Assembly: GCA_965223355.1 (NCBI GenBank)
Contig: CBDCWE010000003.1
Coordinates: 496,001-560,000 of the forward strand
Source of the DNA: Tectiglobus sp965223355
GTDB lineage: Bacteria > Pseudomonadota > Alphaproteobacteria > Rhizobiales > Hyphomicrobiaceae
DNA: 64,000 nt
Direction of reading: 5' to 3'
Shown: positions 53,980 to 63,593 of the stretch, piece by piece
How positions within the stretch are numbered: position 1 is the first letter of the stretch
How the letters are laid out: every line of letters begins with the position of its first letter
Notes under the pieces: generated by a model
Databases searched by the model: none
What the model was told of the DNA's origin: nothing
The model's input: only the letters and a program-made list of their open reading frames with translations
Translations under genes and position numbers: made by a program

Positions 53980-54118
53980 AGGTTTCCAAAGGGCAATGCC
54001 CTTTGGCGGGATCGTTAAGGGCGGAGCCCTTAACATATCGCCGCTTTGCGGCGATCCTTGAGGGGCTTTCTGCCCCTCAAACACCCCGACCAGGGGATGG
54101 GTCCCCTGGACCCCAAGT
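53980..54118. repeat. strung-hairpin repeat cassette, inverted copy
   Basis: CCAAAGGGCAATGCCCTTTGG, GTTAAGGGCGGAGCCCTTAAC, ATCGCCGCTTTGCGGCGAT, AGGGGCTTTCTGCCCCT and CCAGGGGATGGGTCCCCTGG follow one another. This is the fullest copy of the modules at 15197 and 41099 and is in reverse order. Confidence 0.8.
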
Positions 54119-54178
54119 GGGGGGTGGCGGCGGTTAGCGGCGATCCATCGGTGAACGGACACCAGGCGCGGTTTTGCC

Positions 54179-55294
54179 TTACATGCGGAAGCGGGCATGC
54201 GCAAACGGTGCCAACAGTTCCGGGCGCTTGCCGCTCATCCCCCACGTCGCGAGCAGCTCGGAGACGACCGGCGCAATCGCCCAGCCGTGGCCGCACCAGC
54301 CGGTCGCGTAAATCGCGTTGGCTGCGCCAGGAACCCGATCGATGATCGGAATGTTGTCGATCGTAACCGTCTCGAGATGATCAGCATCGGCGCAATCAAT
54401 CGTTGCCCCTTCGAGCGCCGGGAACACGGCGCGCGCATCCGCGAAGTTCGCCGAAATCGATGGCTCGATCGCGACCCCGGTTTCGGTATCTGGATCCCAG
54501 CGGCCGGGCAGGCCGCCGGAAATCATCACGCGATTGCCCGCCTCCGCCTTCAACGCGAGCGTGCGGCTGGCATGGCCGATCAAATGTTTCACGGGCTGGT
54601 CGGCCAGCGGGCCGGTCATAAGAATTTGGAACGTGCGGCTCCACATCGGCAGCTCCAGGCGACCGCCCAGCAAGGTCTGGACGCCGGCATTGGCGAGGAT
54701 GAAAAGTCCACGCGATACTGCGATGTACTCGCCTCTGGATGTTTCGACGCCGACGATGCGGTCGCCGTCAAATCTCAACGTTGCCGCCTTGGCCCCTTCG
54801 TGCACCGTCGCGCCTGCCCGTGCGGCCGCCGCAGCAAATGCCGCGGTGGCCGCCGAATGATCGGTGGCGCCATCGCGCGGGCAATAGAGCGCGCCGATCA
54901 CCGCGTCGCTGACACCGGGCTCGCGTTCGCGAACATCGCCGGCGCTCAGCAGGTGGGTTTCGGTACCGTGCTGGTTCTGCATCAGCGCCCGCGCCTTGCA
55001 GGGCTCGAGATCGGCCTGCCGCTCGATGAGCAGCAGGTGGCCTGTACGCTCGAAAAACGGCTTCGATGCCAGCCGCTCATGGAGTGACGGCCACATCTCG
55101 TGCGCCAGGCGGACGAGCGGCAGTTCACGAACGTCGCGGCCGTTGGCGCGCGTGCCGCGTCGCCCCGGGCCGGCAGACGCGCCATTGCCGATCTTTCTGG
55201 CTTCCAACACATGGACATCCGCCCCTTGGTCCGACAGCCAGTAGGCGACGCCTGCCCCGTAAACGCCGCCGCCGATGATCACGTACTCAGCCAT
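54179..55294 (-). CDS. FAD-dependent oxidoreductase (DAO family)
   Basis: 371 residues. The N terminus MAEYVIIGGGVYGAGVAYWL gives the GxGxxG FAD site, with the acidic HVLEARK strand end. The RGTRANGRDVRELPLVRLA segment and the C-terminal YATGWCGHGWAIAPVVSEL (second FAD motif) fit the D-amino-acid/glycine oxidase family. It is the last gene of the catabolic operon, separated from the DadA-like gene by a repeat. Substrate unknown, probably an amine or amino acid. Confidence 0.83.
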   Translation of the reverse strand: MAEYVIIGGGVYGAGVAYWLSDQGADVHVLEARKIGNGASAGPGRRGTRANGRDVRELPLVRLAHEMWPSLHERLASKPFFERTGHLLLIERQADLEPCKARALMQNQHGTETHLLSAGDVREREPGVSDAVIGALYCPRDGATDHSAATAAFAAAAARAGATVHEGAKAATLRFDGDRIVGVETSRGEYIAVSRGLFILANAGVQTLLGGRLELPMWSRTFQILMTGPLADQPVKHLIGHASRTLALKAEAGNRVMISGGLPGRWDPDTETGVAIEPSISANFADARAVFPALEGATIDCADADHLETVTIDNIPIIDRVPGAANAIYATGWCGHGWAIAPVVSELLATWGMSGKRPELLAPFAHARFRM

Positions 55295-55358
55295 TGTTGC
55301 TCTTTCTTGCCAACTGCATTGTGAGGACCTGCGCGGTTTGCCGACCCGACCGCCGCCG

Positions 55359-55497
55359 CTAGAGCAACCTGCCTTTATTCGGAATCGGAACGATCCCGAA
55401 TAAAGGCAGAAAGTTGCTCGCCTCTAAAGTGGCGATCATCTTTGTGCTTTAAGTTGGAACCGCAATAGCGGTTCCAACTTAAAGCACGATGATCTAG
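55359..55497. repeat. CTAG-bounded double-hairpin repeat
   Basis: 139 bp, inverted relative to the copy at 11454. The right end CTAGATCATCG (read on minus) contains the TAG stop codon of the DadA-like gene at 55494-55496. Confidence 0.88.
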
Positions 55498-56735
55498 CCG
55501 AAGCGCTCGATGCCGTAGGGTTTGATGTCCATGTTGGGCTCGACGCCGCGCACCAGATTGGCCACCAGCCGTCCGGTTTGCGGGGCCATGCCGAAACCGT
55601 AGTGGCAGTGCCCGAACGCGGCAAACAGGTTGCTGTGGCCGGGGATCGGTCCGATCAGCGGTAGGCTGTCCGGAAACGATGGCCGCGTCCCCATCCACGC
55701 ATCGGTGTTGTCGGTCTTGATGTCGGGAAAGAGCCGCTTGGCCAGACCTTTGAAGACCTCGGCCCGGCGGTAGTCCGGCGGTGCATCGAGACCGGCAAAC
55801 TCCGCGGTTCCGGCACAACGCACGCCCGCCAGCATCGAGCTGGCGACGAACTTACGCTCGGTATCCATGATCGAGTTGTTGATGGTCACGCCGGGCTCGC
55901 GCAGCACCAGATGGTAGCCGCGTTCGGCCTCGAGCGGGACCTTGATATCGAGCGACCGCAGCAGCCGCGCTGACCATGCCCCGGCGGCGATGACCAAGAC
56001 TTTGGCGGCCATATCACCCTGGTTGGTAACCACGGCCCAGCCGGCATCACCGGCCGGTTTGATCGACAGCACGGTCTTGCGGTGAAATACGGCGCCCATC
56101 GATTGCGCCTTTTCCGCCAGCGCACGACCGACGCCGCCGGGGTCCACTGAGCGCGCCTGGTCCTTGATCACGACCGCGGCCCGAAACTCCCGTGACAGCG
56201 CCGGTTCGAGCGCCCACAGCGCCTCGTCGCGCACGACCTCGAGAGGCACGCCGCGTTCGCTCCGCAAGCGCCAGCCGACCTGGTTGAGATCGATCGCGTC
56301 GGGATCGCGATAGACGTGAATATAGTAGGAATCGCGGATCAGATCCTCCTTTCCCGTGCCGCTCAGATGATGACGGTAGAGATCAATGTTCGGCCGGTTC
56401 AACGCGCTCATCGCATCGGCAATCGCCGGCAGACGATCAACCTGGCCGGCGCGGATGAAGCGGATCGCCCACGGTATAAAGTGCGCGACGTGGCCCCATC
56501 TCACGGCCAGCGGTCCTTCCGCGTCGATCAGCCAGCGCGGAACCGATTTCCAGATACCGGGCAGCGATTGCGGCACGCACGTCCACGGTGAGACGACCCC
56601 GGCGTTGCCATGGCTGGCACCTGACGCCGGCGGATCGCGATCGATCAGTTCGACAGAAAGACCTGCTTCAAGAATTGACAGCGCCGAGGCGATACCGACC
56701 GCACCCGCGCCGATGATGGTTACATCTTTCGCCAT
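55494..56735 (-). CDS. D-amino acid dehydrogenase-like FAD oxidoreductase (DadA family)
   Basis: 413 residues from ATG 56735. The FAD site is TIIGAGAVGIASALSILEAGLSVELIDRD, followed by GASHGNAGVVSPW. The C-terminal GTRPSFPDSLPLIGPIPGHSNLFAAFGHCHYGFGMAPQTGR is the DadA signature. It begins ten bases after the TRAP permease stop, so it is co-transcribed. The stop codon comes from an inserted repeat, so the native end may have been one or a few residues different. Confidence 0.86.
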   Translation of the reverse strand: MAKDVTIIGAGAVGIASALSILEAGLSVELIDRDPPASGASHGNAGVVSPWTCVPQSLPGIWKSVPRWLIDAEGPLAVRWGHVAHFIPWAIRFIRAGQVDRLPAIADAMSALNRPNIDLYRHHLSGTGKEDLIRDSYYIHVYRDPDAIDLNQVGWRLRSERGVPLEVVRDEALWALEPALSREFRAAVVIKDQARSVDPGGVGRALAEKAQSMGAVFHRKTVLSIKPAGDAGWAVVTNQGDMAAKVLVIAAGAWSARLLRSLDIKVPLEAERGYHLVLREPGVTINNSIMDTERKFVASSMLAGVRCAGTAEFAGLDAPPDYRRAEVFKGLAKRLFPDIKTDNTDAWMGTRPSFPDSLPLIGPIPGHSNLFAAFGHCHYGFGMAPQTGRLVANLVRGVEPNMDIKPYGIERFG

Positions 56736-56745
56736 CGTCTGCCGC

Positions 56746-58869
56746 CTAACTCGCCGCCTCATTTCTGTGACCCGATCGCTCACGATCACGATACATGATC
56801 TGATGCGCCATCACCGGCACGAGCAGGATCAATGCATAGATATCGCTCTTCATACCGGGCGCCACCAACAGCACACCGGCCAGCGCCATGGCGAGGCGGA
56901 CCGGCCCCGGCATATGGGTGAGGAAGTAGCCGGCCACGGATGTTGCCACCATGAACACGCCGGCAGCGCAGCTGAGCGTCGTTGTGATGAAGGCCTGCCA
57001 GGTGAAATGCGACTTGACCACGATCAGCATCGCCGGTGAATAGACGAACACCATCGGGACCATCAACTTGGCGATTCCGAGGGAGAACGCGGAAATGCCT
57101 GTTCGGAACGGGTTGGCGCCGGCAATACCCGCCGCCGCATAGGCGGATGCGCAAACCGGCGGCGTGATCTCGGAAATCACACCGTAGTAGAGCACGAACA
57201 GGTGCGAGGCCAACGGCGGCACGCCGAGCGCGCCGAGCGCCGGCTGCGCGACGGTTGCCAGCATGATGTAGAGCGCCGTTGTCGGCAGACCAGCGCCCAT
57301 CAGGATGCAGGTCACCGCGATCAACATCAGCGACACGAACAGGGTGATGCCTTCGACATCGAACTGCGCCAGCGGCAACCACGCGATCAATGGCACAATG
57401 CCTTCGGCAATGGTTCGCGCACTGTTCGTGACCATGAAGCCAAGTCGAAATCCGAGGCCGGTTGAATTGACGACACCGACGACAATGCCGATTGCCGCGC
57501 AGACCGCCCCGACCGCAAGCGCATACTTCACCCCCATCACGCTGGCTTCAAACACGTCGCGAACGGTGATGCGATGCATCGGGTTGATAAAGCCGATGAT
57601 CAAGGCTGACGTGATCCCCCAGAACGCCGCCATGTGCGGCGAATACCCGCTGAACAGAACGTAGATCAGGACGACCAGCGGCACCGCCGTTGGCCAGCCC
57701 CGTGACAGCACCGTCCAAAGCCGCGGAATTTCAGCTGCCGGCATGCCTTTGAGCCCGAGCCGCTTGGCTTCGAAGTGGACGATGGAAATAACGCCCAGAT
57801 AGTGCATCGCGGCCGGCACGATCGCGGCCAGAACGACGGTCGTGTACGGCACTTCGAGAAACTCGGCCATGACGAAGGCGGCGGCCCCCATGATCGGCGG
57901 CGTAATTTGCCCGCCGGCACTCGATGCCGCCTCAACACCACCGGCAAAGTGGCCCGGATATCCCATGCGCTTCATGTTCGGGATGGTCAGCGATCCAGTC
58001 GACACGGTATTGGCGATCGAGGAGCCGGAGATCGTGCCGAAAAACGCCGACGACACGACACTGACCTTGGCAAGCCCGCCGGTATAGCGCCCGGCCATGA
58101 CGGCGGCGATATCGACGAAGAACTGTCCGAGCCCCATGCGTTGCGCCAACACCCCGAACAGCACGAAGTGGAAAACGACCGTGGAGACGATCCACAGCGT
58201 CACCCCGAATATGCCTTCGGCCGGGAAGTACATGTTGTTGATGTACTGCGCCCAGCTGATGCCGGGATGCTGCAGGACCTGCAACGGCATGTACTTGCCG
58301 AACACCGCGAAAGCGGTGAACAGCAAAATGATGATGGGGACCACGATCCCCAGCGTTCTGCGCACCGCTTCCAACAGCACGATGATCAACACCGTCCCGA
58401 ACACGATGTCGATGGTCGCCGGATTGCCCTGACGCAGGACCTGCTCTTGCAGTCGGTATTTTTGTCCAAGGAATTCGAAGCTGATTTCGTACCAGGTCAC
58501 GCCAATGTAGAGCGCGCCGGCGATACCGGCCGCAATCAGCAGCCAGTCCCAGAGCGGCACATTTCCGATCCGCCACCACGCATTCGGCTGCAACTGCAGG
58601 GTGTCGGCGGCCTTGAACGCCGGATAACCGATAAAGATCAGGATGATGACGCCCGACATGTGCAGGCCCATGTGCCAGTAGTCGACAGGCACGCCAATGC
58701 CGGCTGTGATGTAGTGGTAGCCGGCAAACAACAGCGAGAACAGAAATGTAAACTGCATCAGCCACGGCGAGGTCGCGCGGGTGTGGAGACCGGAGTCATA
58801 TTTGCGCTCGAGTTCTTCCGCCTTTCGCACGTCAAACTCGCGCAGGTCCGGCTCATTCTGTTCCACCAT
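56746..58869 (-). CDS. TRAP transporter fused 4TM/12TM permease (TAXI type)
   Basis: 707 residues with many membrane helices. The N-terminal small-permease part (LMQFTFLFSLLFAGYHYITAG...DYWHMGLHMSGVIILIFIGYPAFKAAD) is fused to the DctM-like part. Marker stretches are SGSSIANTVSTGSLTIPNMKRMGY, GQITPPIMGAAAFVMAEFL, MGAGLPTTALYIMLA and SEITPPVCASAYAAAGIAGANPF. It uses a sodium or proton gradient with the adjacent receptor. Confidence 0.93.
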   Translation of the reverse strand: MVEQNEPDLREFDVRKAEELERKYDSGLHTRATSPWLMQFTFLFSLLFAGYHYITAGIGVPVDYWHMGLHMSGVIILIFIGYPAFKAADTLQLQPNAWWRIGNVPLWDWLLIAAGIAGALYIGVTWYEISFEFLGQKYRLQEQVLRQGNPATIDIVFGTVLIIVLLEAVRRTLGIVVPIIILLFTAFAVFGKYMPLQVLQHPGISWAQYINNMYFPAEGIFGVTLWIVSTVVFHFVLFGVLAQRMGLGQFFVDIAAVMAGRYTGGLAKVSVVSSAFFGTISGSSIANTVSTGSLTIPNMKRMGYPGHFAGGVEAASSAGGQITPPIMGAAAFVMAEFLEVPYTTVVLAAIVPAAMHYLGVISIVHFEAKRLGLKGMPAAEIPRLWTVLSRGWPTAVPLVVLIYVLFSGYSPHMAAFWGITSALIIGFINPMHRITVRDVFEASVMGVKYALAVGAVCAAIGIVVGVVNSTGLGFRLGFMVTNSARTIAEGIVPLIAWLPLAQFDVEGITLFVSLMLIAVTCILMGAGLPTTALYIMLATVAQPALGALGVPPLASHLFVLYYGVISEITPPVCASAYAAAGIAGANPFRTGISAFSLGIAKLMVPMVFVYSPAMLIVVKSHFTWQAFITTTLSCAAGVFMVATSVAGYFLTHMPGPVRLAMALAGVLLVAPGMKSDIYALILLVPVMAHQIMYRDRERSGHRNEAAS

Positions 58870-58947
58870 TAGAATTCGGCCTCATCCTGTTACCGGCAGC
58901 TTGCAAAGGCGGGCGGTGAGGCCCGCCGTTGCAGAACGGTTGGCGAT

Positions 58948-59943
58948 CTACTTCGCCATACCCTTTTCCTTGTAGAACTTCTCGGCACCGGGATGCAGCG
59001 GAATGAGGACGCCCTTGAGCGCGGTTTCGAGCCGGATGGCCTTGCCCTTGGCGTGGCCCTTGTCGAGCAGCTTGCGCGTGTTCTTGTTCCAAAGCGCCTT
59101 GGTGATTTCGTAGACCAGGTCGGCGGGCTGGTCGACGGACGTGATGAGCTGACCGTTCACGGCGACGGTCGGGACATCGTATTTGATGTTCTCGTAAGTG
59201 CCGGCCGGAATCATCGATTCGACATAGTACGGGATGATCTTGTTGATCGCTTTGCGCTCGTCGTCCGAAAACTTATAGAGTTCGAAGCCTTTCGTCGAAC
59301 CGAGCTGGATCAGTGCAGCGAACGGCGTCCCTCCGGCATAAAAGAAGGCATCGAGCTGGCCGTCGGCAAGGCGTTGCGTGCTTTGGGCAAGACCAAGCTC
59401 GGCTTCCTTCGCCTTGATGCCGTAATGCTTCAGGATCATGCGCACGGAGACCTGCGTACCGGAGCCGGCGGCCGCAACCCCAATGCGCTTGCCGTTGAGA
59501 TCCTTGAGGGACTTGATTTGCGCGCCCCGGGGCAGAACCAGGTGCATGTCTTCCGGATATAGGTTGGCGATGACGCGGATCTTGTCCCTTTTGTTGCCAA
59601 CAAACTTGCCCTGGCCGTTGTAGCCCTGGGTGACGCTTTGGGCACCAGCAAGTCCGGCGTCGAGCTGGCCGGCATGGATGGCGTTGACGTTGGCCACCGA
59701 GGCGTTCGTCGAAACGGCGATTGCGACCAGATCCTTAACCCCGCAAGCACCGCCCTTGTCGCACGGCCGCGATCCCGGCGGGTTCGAAATCGCGTTAGCG
59801 ATCAGACCGCCGATCGGGAAGTAGGTGCCGCCGGCACCACCTGTGCCGATCCGCCAGAATTTCATTTGCTGGGCCTGGGCGATGCCACCGGCGATGATGA
59901 GGCCGGTAAGCGCTACCAGTCCAGCCTTGAAGAATACTCTCAT
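58948..59943 (-). CDS. TAXI-family TRAP transporter solute receptor
   Basis: 331 residues from ATG 59943, with the strong site AGGAGG nine bases upstream. The signal peptide (KAGLVALTGLIIAGGIAQAQQ) is followed by the family core MKFWRIGTGGAGGTYFPIGGLIANAIS. Later blocks GIAAAGSGTQVSVRMILKHYG-like and LDAFFYAGGTPFAALIQL are typical. It delivers substrate to the fused permease 78 bp downstream. Confidence 0.93.
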   Translation of the reverse strand: MRVFFKAGLVALTGLIIAGGIAQAQQMKFWRIGTGGAGGTYFPIGGLIANAISNPPGSRPCDKGGACGVKDLVAIAVSTNASVANVNAIHAGQLDAGLAGAQSVTQGYNGQGKFVGNKRDKIRVIANLYPEDMHLVLPRGAQIKSLKDLNGKRIGVAAAGSGTQVSVRMILKHYGIKAKEAELGLAQSTQRLADGQLDAFFYAGGTPFAALIQLGSTKGFELYKFSDDERKAINKIIPYYVESMIPAGTYENIKYDVPTVAVNGQLITSVDQPADLVYEITKALWNKNTRKLLDKGHAKGKAIRLETALKGVLIPLHPGAEKFYKEKGMAK

Positions 59944-60101
59944 CTTGAAACCTCCTGTCAAAGGTCAGAGTTCCCCTGTGCGCGCTGCTCCTCGACCGAG
60001 GACCAGGCACCATAGCCATCCTAAGCGACCGGCCCCCGGTTGCAATTTGATACACGGCAACGTTCCAAGGAAACACAATCGCGTGCTGACCAGTAATGCG
60101 A

Positions 60102-61031
60102 TCAGCGCAGTACTGCACCAATCATATTGCACACGATGCGCGCGGTTGTCAGCGCCGAGATGTTGGCAATGTCGCGCTCAGGTACCAGTTCGACAACGCT
60201 GCATCCGGCAATGGTCGACCTCTCGGCGAGGACCTCCAATAGTTCGATCATCTGCCAATAGGAGAGCCCGCCTGGAACGTGCGCCATGACCCCCGGCATG
60301 ATCGATGGGTCGAAGGCATCGCAGTCCAGTGCGATGATGATCCGCGCATCCTGCGGCACGCCGGCGAGCGCGCTGGCAACGCCGTCGGTCAATAGCTCCC
60401 GTGCGGTCGTGATCGCGGCGCCCCAGCGGCGGGCCTCTTCAACATCACTGCGCCGCGCGCTGCCGACGCCGCGAGCGCCGACCTGGATGATGCCGTCGAC
60501 CCAACTCATTTCTGAGGCACGGCGCATGGTGCTGCTCCAGCCCATCGCCTCGCCGTACCGCTCTCGGCGCCAATCGATGTGCGCGTCGACCTGCACGATC
60601 CAGATCGGGCCATGGTCTTGGTAGGCTTGAAATACGGGAATCGGCACCGAGTCGTCGCCGCCGAGAACAAGCGGAACCGCTTTCCTTTCCAGAACAGACG
60701 CCACGCTGGCGCGGATTAACTCCCGGTTTGCTTCCGGCGTATCCGGCCGGCAATCGAGATCACCAAGATCACGCAAACGCGCACGATCGCCGGCCAACAA
60801 CTCGCCGCCCCTGTCGAAGTCATAGTGATCGTGCCAAGTTGCAAACCTGTGGCTGGCCGCCCTGATCGCGTGCGGTGCATTGTGCGCGTGGCTGGGCTTT
60901 GCCGCTTCGTAGGGCGTTGCGTGTGGCGCACCGACAACCACCACATCGCCGGCCGCAATGTGCGCCATCTCACTCAGTTCCAGACCCAGAAATCCCGACC
61001 CACCCATCTCCAACCTCAACGCATTTGCCAA
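60102..61031 (-). CDS. ureohydrolase (agmatinase/arginase family)
   Basis: 309 residues. The dimanganese motifs are present in variant form: LVLGGDDSVPIPV (usual GGDHS), IVQVDAHIDWR (DAHxD) and IALDCDAFDPSIMPGV (DxDxxDP). The first motif has aspartate where most family members have histidine, so metal binding or substrate may differ. It is upstream of the TAXI receptor gene on the same strand and may cleave a guanidino compound taken up by the transporter. Confidence 0.83.
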   Translation of the reverse strand: MANALRLEMGGSGFLGLELSEMAHIAAGDVVVVGAPHATPYEAAKPSHAHNAPHAIRAASHRFATWHDHYDFDRGGELLAGDRARLRDLGDLDCRPDTPEANRELIRASVASVLERKAVPLVLGGDDSVPIPVFQAYQDHGPIWIVQVDAHIDWRRERYGEAMGWSSTMRRASEMSWVDGIIQVGARGVGSARRSDVEEARRWGAAITTARELLTDGVASALAGVPQDARIIIALDCDAFDPSIMPGVMAHVPGGLSYWQMIELLEVLAERSTIAGCSVVELVPERDIANISALTTARIVCNMIGAVLR

Positions 61032-61052
61032 CGACGTTCCACGCTTGCAATG

Positions 61053-61191
61053 TTAGAGCAACCTGCCTTTATTCGGGATCGTTCCGATCCCGAATAAAGG
61101 CAGAAAGTTGCTCGCCTCTAAAGTGGCGATCATCTTTGTGCTTTAAGTTGGAACCGCAATAGCGGTTCCAACTTAAAGCACGATGATCTAG
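61053..61191. repeat. CTAG-bounded double-hairpin repeat
   Basis: 139 bp, TTAGAGCAACCTGCC to GCACGATGATCTAG. Same orientation and modules as 55359-55497. It lies upstream of the ureohydrolase start, in the divergent region with the SMR gene. Confidence 0.88.
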
Positions 61192-61344
61192 GGAACCGCG
61201 GCGCTCGGGTGGGGTCAAGGGGTTGATCCCCTGCCGCAGACCTGATCGGGGGGTCCTTGGCCCGAACCGGCCTGCGCCCGGGAGGCAAGCGTTTGATCCA
61301 CAACACTGGCACTGCCGGTCAGCCGATCACAAATGAGGTGCGCG

Positions 61345-61674
61345 ATGTTCGCTTGGCTGATGCTGCTGGCTACGATACTGTTGGAGGTGGCCGGCTCGAC
61401 GATGATGAAACTGGCCAACGGATTTACCGAGTTCTGGCCGTCGGTCGGCGTGTTCGTGTTTTATTCGGCAGCGCTTGCGGGCCTGACGATAGTACTGAAA
61501 TATATCGATCTATCGATAGCGTATGCGATTTGGGCCGGAGCCGGCACCGCACTTGTCGCCGTTATCGGCATCGTTATTTTCCGCGAGTCGGTCACCGCGC
61601 TCAAGCTTGTCAGCTTGCTGTTTGTCATTGTCGGGGTCGTGGGGCTGCAGTTGTCGTCCGGACAGATCGAGTGA
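61345..61674 (+). CDS. small multidrug resistance (SMR) family transporter
   Basis: 109 residues with four membrane helices. The first helix carries the essential glutamate in LATILLEVAGSTMMKLANGF (position equivalent to EmrE E14). IDLSIAYAIWAGAGTALVAVIGIVIFRE is the family loop and helix three, and the last helix is LLFVIVGVVGLQL. ATG 61345 with GAGG upstream is preferred over ATG 61333. Substrates may be cations or guanidinium-type compounds; the sequence does not decide. Confidence 0.92.
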   Translation: MFAWLMLLATILLEVAGSTMMKLANGFTEFWPSVGVFVFYSAALAGLTIVLKYIDLSIAYAIWAGAGTALVAVIGIVIFRESVTALKLVSLLFVIVGVVGLQLSSGQIE

Positions 61675-61702
61675 ACGCTGCGGGGCGGCGATGAGCTGAG
61701 CA

Positions 61703-62527
61703 ATGCAGATATTCGGTGTTTCCGAGCCGCTGTTGCGGTTGGCGGCGTTCATGGCCGTGTTTGTGGTGATGGCCGGGCTGGAAGTGCTGCGGCCGCGGCG
61801 CACGGATCATCAACATCGCCTGCGCCGGTGGACAACCAACGTGGCGATGGTAACGCTATCCAATCTGCTGGTTCGCGCGATCGGTGCGGGGCTGGTGCCG
61901 TTGCTCGCCGTCACGGCTGCGATTGCAGCTGACAGTTGGGGTGTCGGTCTGCTGGCGCTTATCGCCTTGCCGGACTGGCTTGAAGTTGTCATTGCGCTCG
62001 TCGTCCTCGACTTTGCAGTCTGGCTTCAGCATCTTCTATCGCACAAGGTTCCGCTGCTGTGGCGGTTGCACCAGGTCCACCACGCGGATCCGACAATGGA
62101 CCTGACCACCGGCATCCGGTTCCACCCGATCGAGATTGCACTGTCGATGATCTACAAGGTCGTTTGGGTTCTTGCTCTTGGTCCCGGTGCGCTGGCGGTC
62201 ATCGTGTTTGAGGTGCTTCTCAACGTCGGGTCGATGTTCAATCACGCCAATGTTGCACTTCCAGGTTGGCTGGACCGCATATTGCGACGGCTGATTGTGA
62301 CGCCGGATATGCACAGGGTCCACCATTCCGTACTGCGCGATGAGCATGATATGAACTATGGTTTCATCCTGTCGATCTGGGATCATTTATTTGCCACATA
62401 TAAGGCGCAACCGAGGGATGGTCATAGACGCATGATGATCGGTCTCGAAAACTTCCAGAGCGAACAACCGACAAGGCTGCTGAGCGCATTGATGATACCG
62501 TTTGACGGGTCCGACGGCAGCAGGTGA
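61703..62527 (+). CDS. sterol desaturase / fatty acid hydroxylase family protein
   Basis: 274 residues with several N-terminal membrane helices. Diiron histidine clusters are QHLLSHK (HxxxH), HQVHHAD (HxxHH), MFNHANV and HRVHHS (HxxHH). The enzyme would hydroxylate a lipid substrate in the membrane. It starts 28 bp after the SMR gene. Confidence 0.9.
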   Translation: MQIFGVSEPLLRLAAFMAVFVVMAGLEVLRPRRTDHQHRLRRWTTNVAMVTLSNLLVRAIGAGLVPLLAVTAAIAADSWGVGLLALIALPDWLEVVIALVVLDFAVWLQHLLSHKVPLLWRLHQVHHADPTMDLTTGIRFHPIEIALSMIYKVVWVLALGPGALAVIVFEVLLNVGSMFNHANVALPGWLDRILRRLIVTPDMHRVHHSVLRDEHDMNYGFILSIWDHLFATYKAQPRDGHRRMMIGLENFQSEQPTRLLSALMIPFDGSDGSR

Positions 62528-62603
62528 TCCGGCCAATTTTTGATGGCGGCTGGAAGTACGACATTCAGGAGCATCTCGGCACAATGGTTCGCGCGGAGGC
62601 AGA

Positions 62604-63593
62604 ATGACCCTGAGGCACGCATTTTTTGCGGCGGTGTTGTGCAGTTGGGTGTCGCCAGGGCTGGCAACACCGCCGCTGCCTGAGCAAAAACCGCTGGCGC
62701 TGGCACAGCGCATTACCAAGCTTCGCCCGCCGCCGGCGCGAAAGTTATTCAAAGCGGTCAAGGTCGGCGCGGCGCTGCAGCCGGCGTCATTTGGCTATTA
62801 CACGCGTGGGTGTTTGGCCGGCGGTGTCAAGCTTGAGGACGATGGGCCGTCGTGGCAGGCGATGCGGCTGTCGCGCAACCGCCACTGGGCCCATCCCAAC
62901 CTGATTGCGTTGATCAAACAGCTGGCTGCAACAGCCAAGGCTTTTGACGGCTGGAATGGCCTGCTGGTCGGTGATCTGTCGATGCCGCGCGGCGGGCCGA
63001 TGTGGCCGAGCCACTCCAGCCATCAAGTCGGCCTCGATGCCGACATCTGGCTGACACCAATGCCGAACCGGCGCTTCACGCGAAAAGAACGCGAGACCAT
63101 GTCAGCGACGTTCATGCTGACCAAGGACCAGTTGTCGGTCAATCGATCCCATTGGACGGCGGCTCATGCCAGGCTGATCAAGCGGGCCGCCTCGTTCAGG
63201 CAAGTCGAGCGCATCCTGGTGCACCCCGCGATTAAAAAGGAGCTTTGCGATACCGCCGGCACCGATCGTGCCTGGTTGGGGAAAATCAGGCCGGTGCGCG
63301 GACACAACTATCATTTTCACATTCGCATTCGCTGCCAACCTGGCAGTTCCGGTTGCCGCCCGCAAAGGCCGCCCGGGGGTGAAGACGGTTGCGGTGCGGA
63401 GTTGGATCGCTGGTACAAGTGGCTGCATGCGCGGCTCAAACCGCGCCCCAAGCCGACAAAGCCGCGCAAGCCACGCAAGAAACGGCGGCTGCTGACGATG
63501 GCCGACTTGCCCAAGGCATGCCGAACGGTGCTGCTCTCAGACGATCAGCTAGAGCAACCTGCCTTTATTCGGGATCGTTCCGATTCCGAATAA
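62604..63593 (+). CDS. mepA: penicillin-insensitive murein endopeptidase (MepA-like)
   Basis: 329 residues. A signal peptide (FFAAVLCSWVSPGLA) is followed by the metallopeptidase domain. Zinc and catalytic motifs are GDLSMPRGGPMWPSHSSHQV with LDADIWL, and RGHNYHFHIRIRC. After the domain there is a basic proline/lysine-rich tail (KPRPKPTKPRKPRKKRR). The final 14 residues, LEQPAFIRDRSDSE, and the stop are encoded by a CTAG-bounded repeat. It cleaves peptidoglycan cross-links in the periplasm. Confidence 0.88.
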   Translation: MTLRHAFFAAVLCSWVSPGLATPPLPEQKPLALAQRITKLRPPPARKLFKAVKVGAALQPASFGYYTRGCLAGGVKLEDDGPSWQAMRLSRNRHWAHPNLIALIKQLAATAKAFDGWNGLLVGDLSMPRGGPMWPSHSSHQVGLDADIWLTPMPNRRFTRKERETMSATFMLTKDQLSVNRSHWTAAHARLIKRAASFRQVERILVHPAIKKELCDTAGTDRAWLGKIRPVRGHNYHFHIRIRCQPGSSGCRPQRPPGGEDGCGAELDRWYKWLHARLKPRPKPTKPRKPRKKRRLLTMADLPKACRTVLLSDDQLEQPAFIRDRSDSE

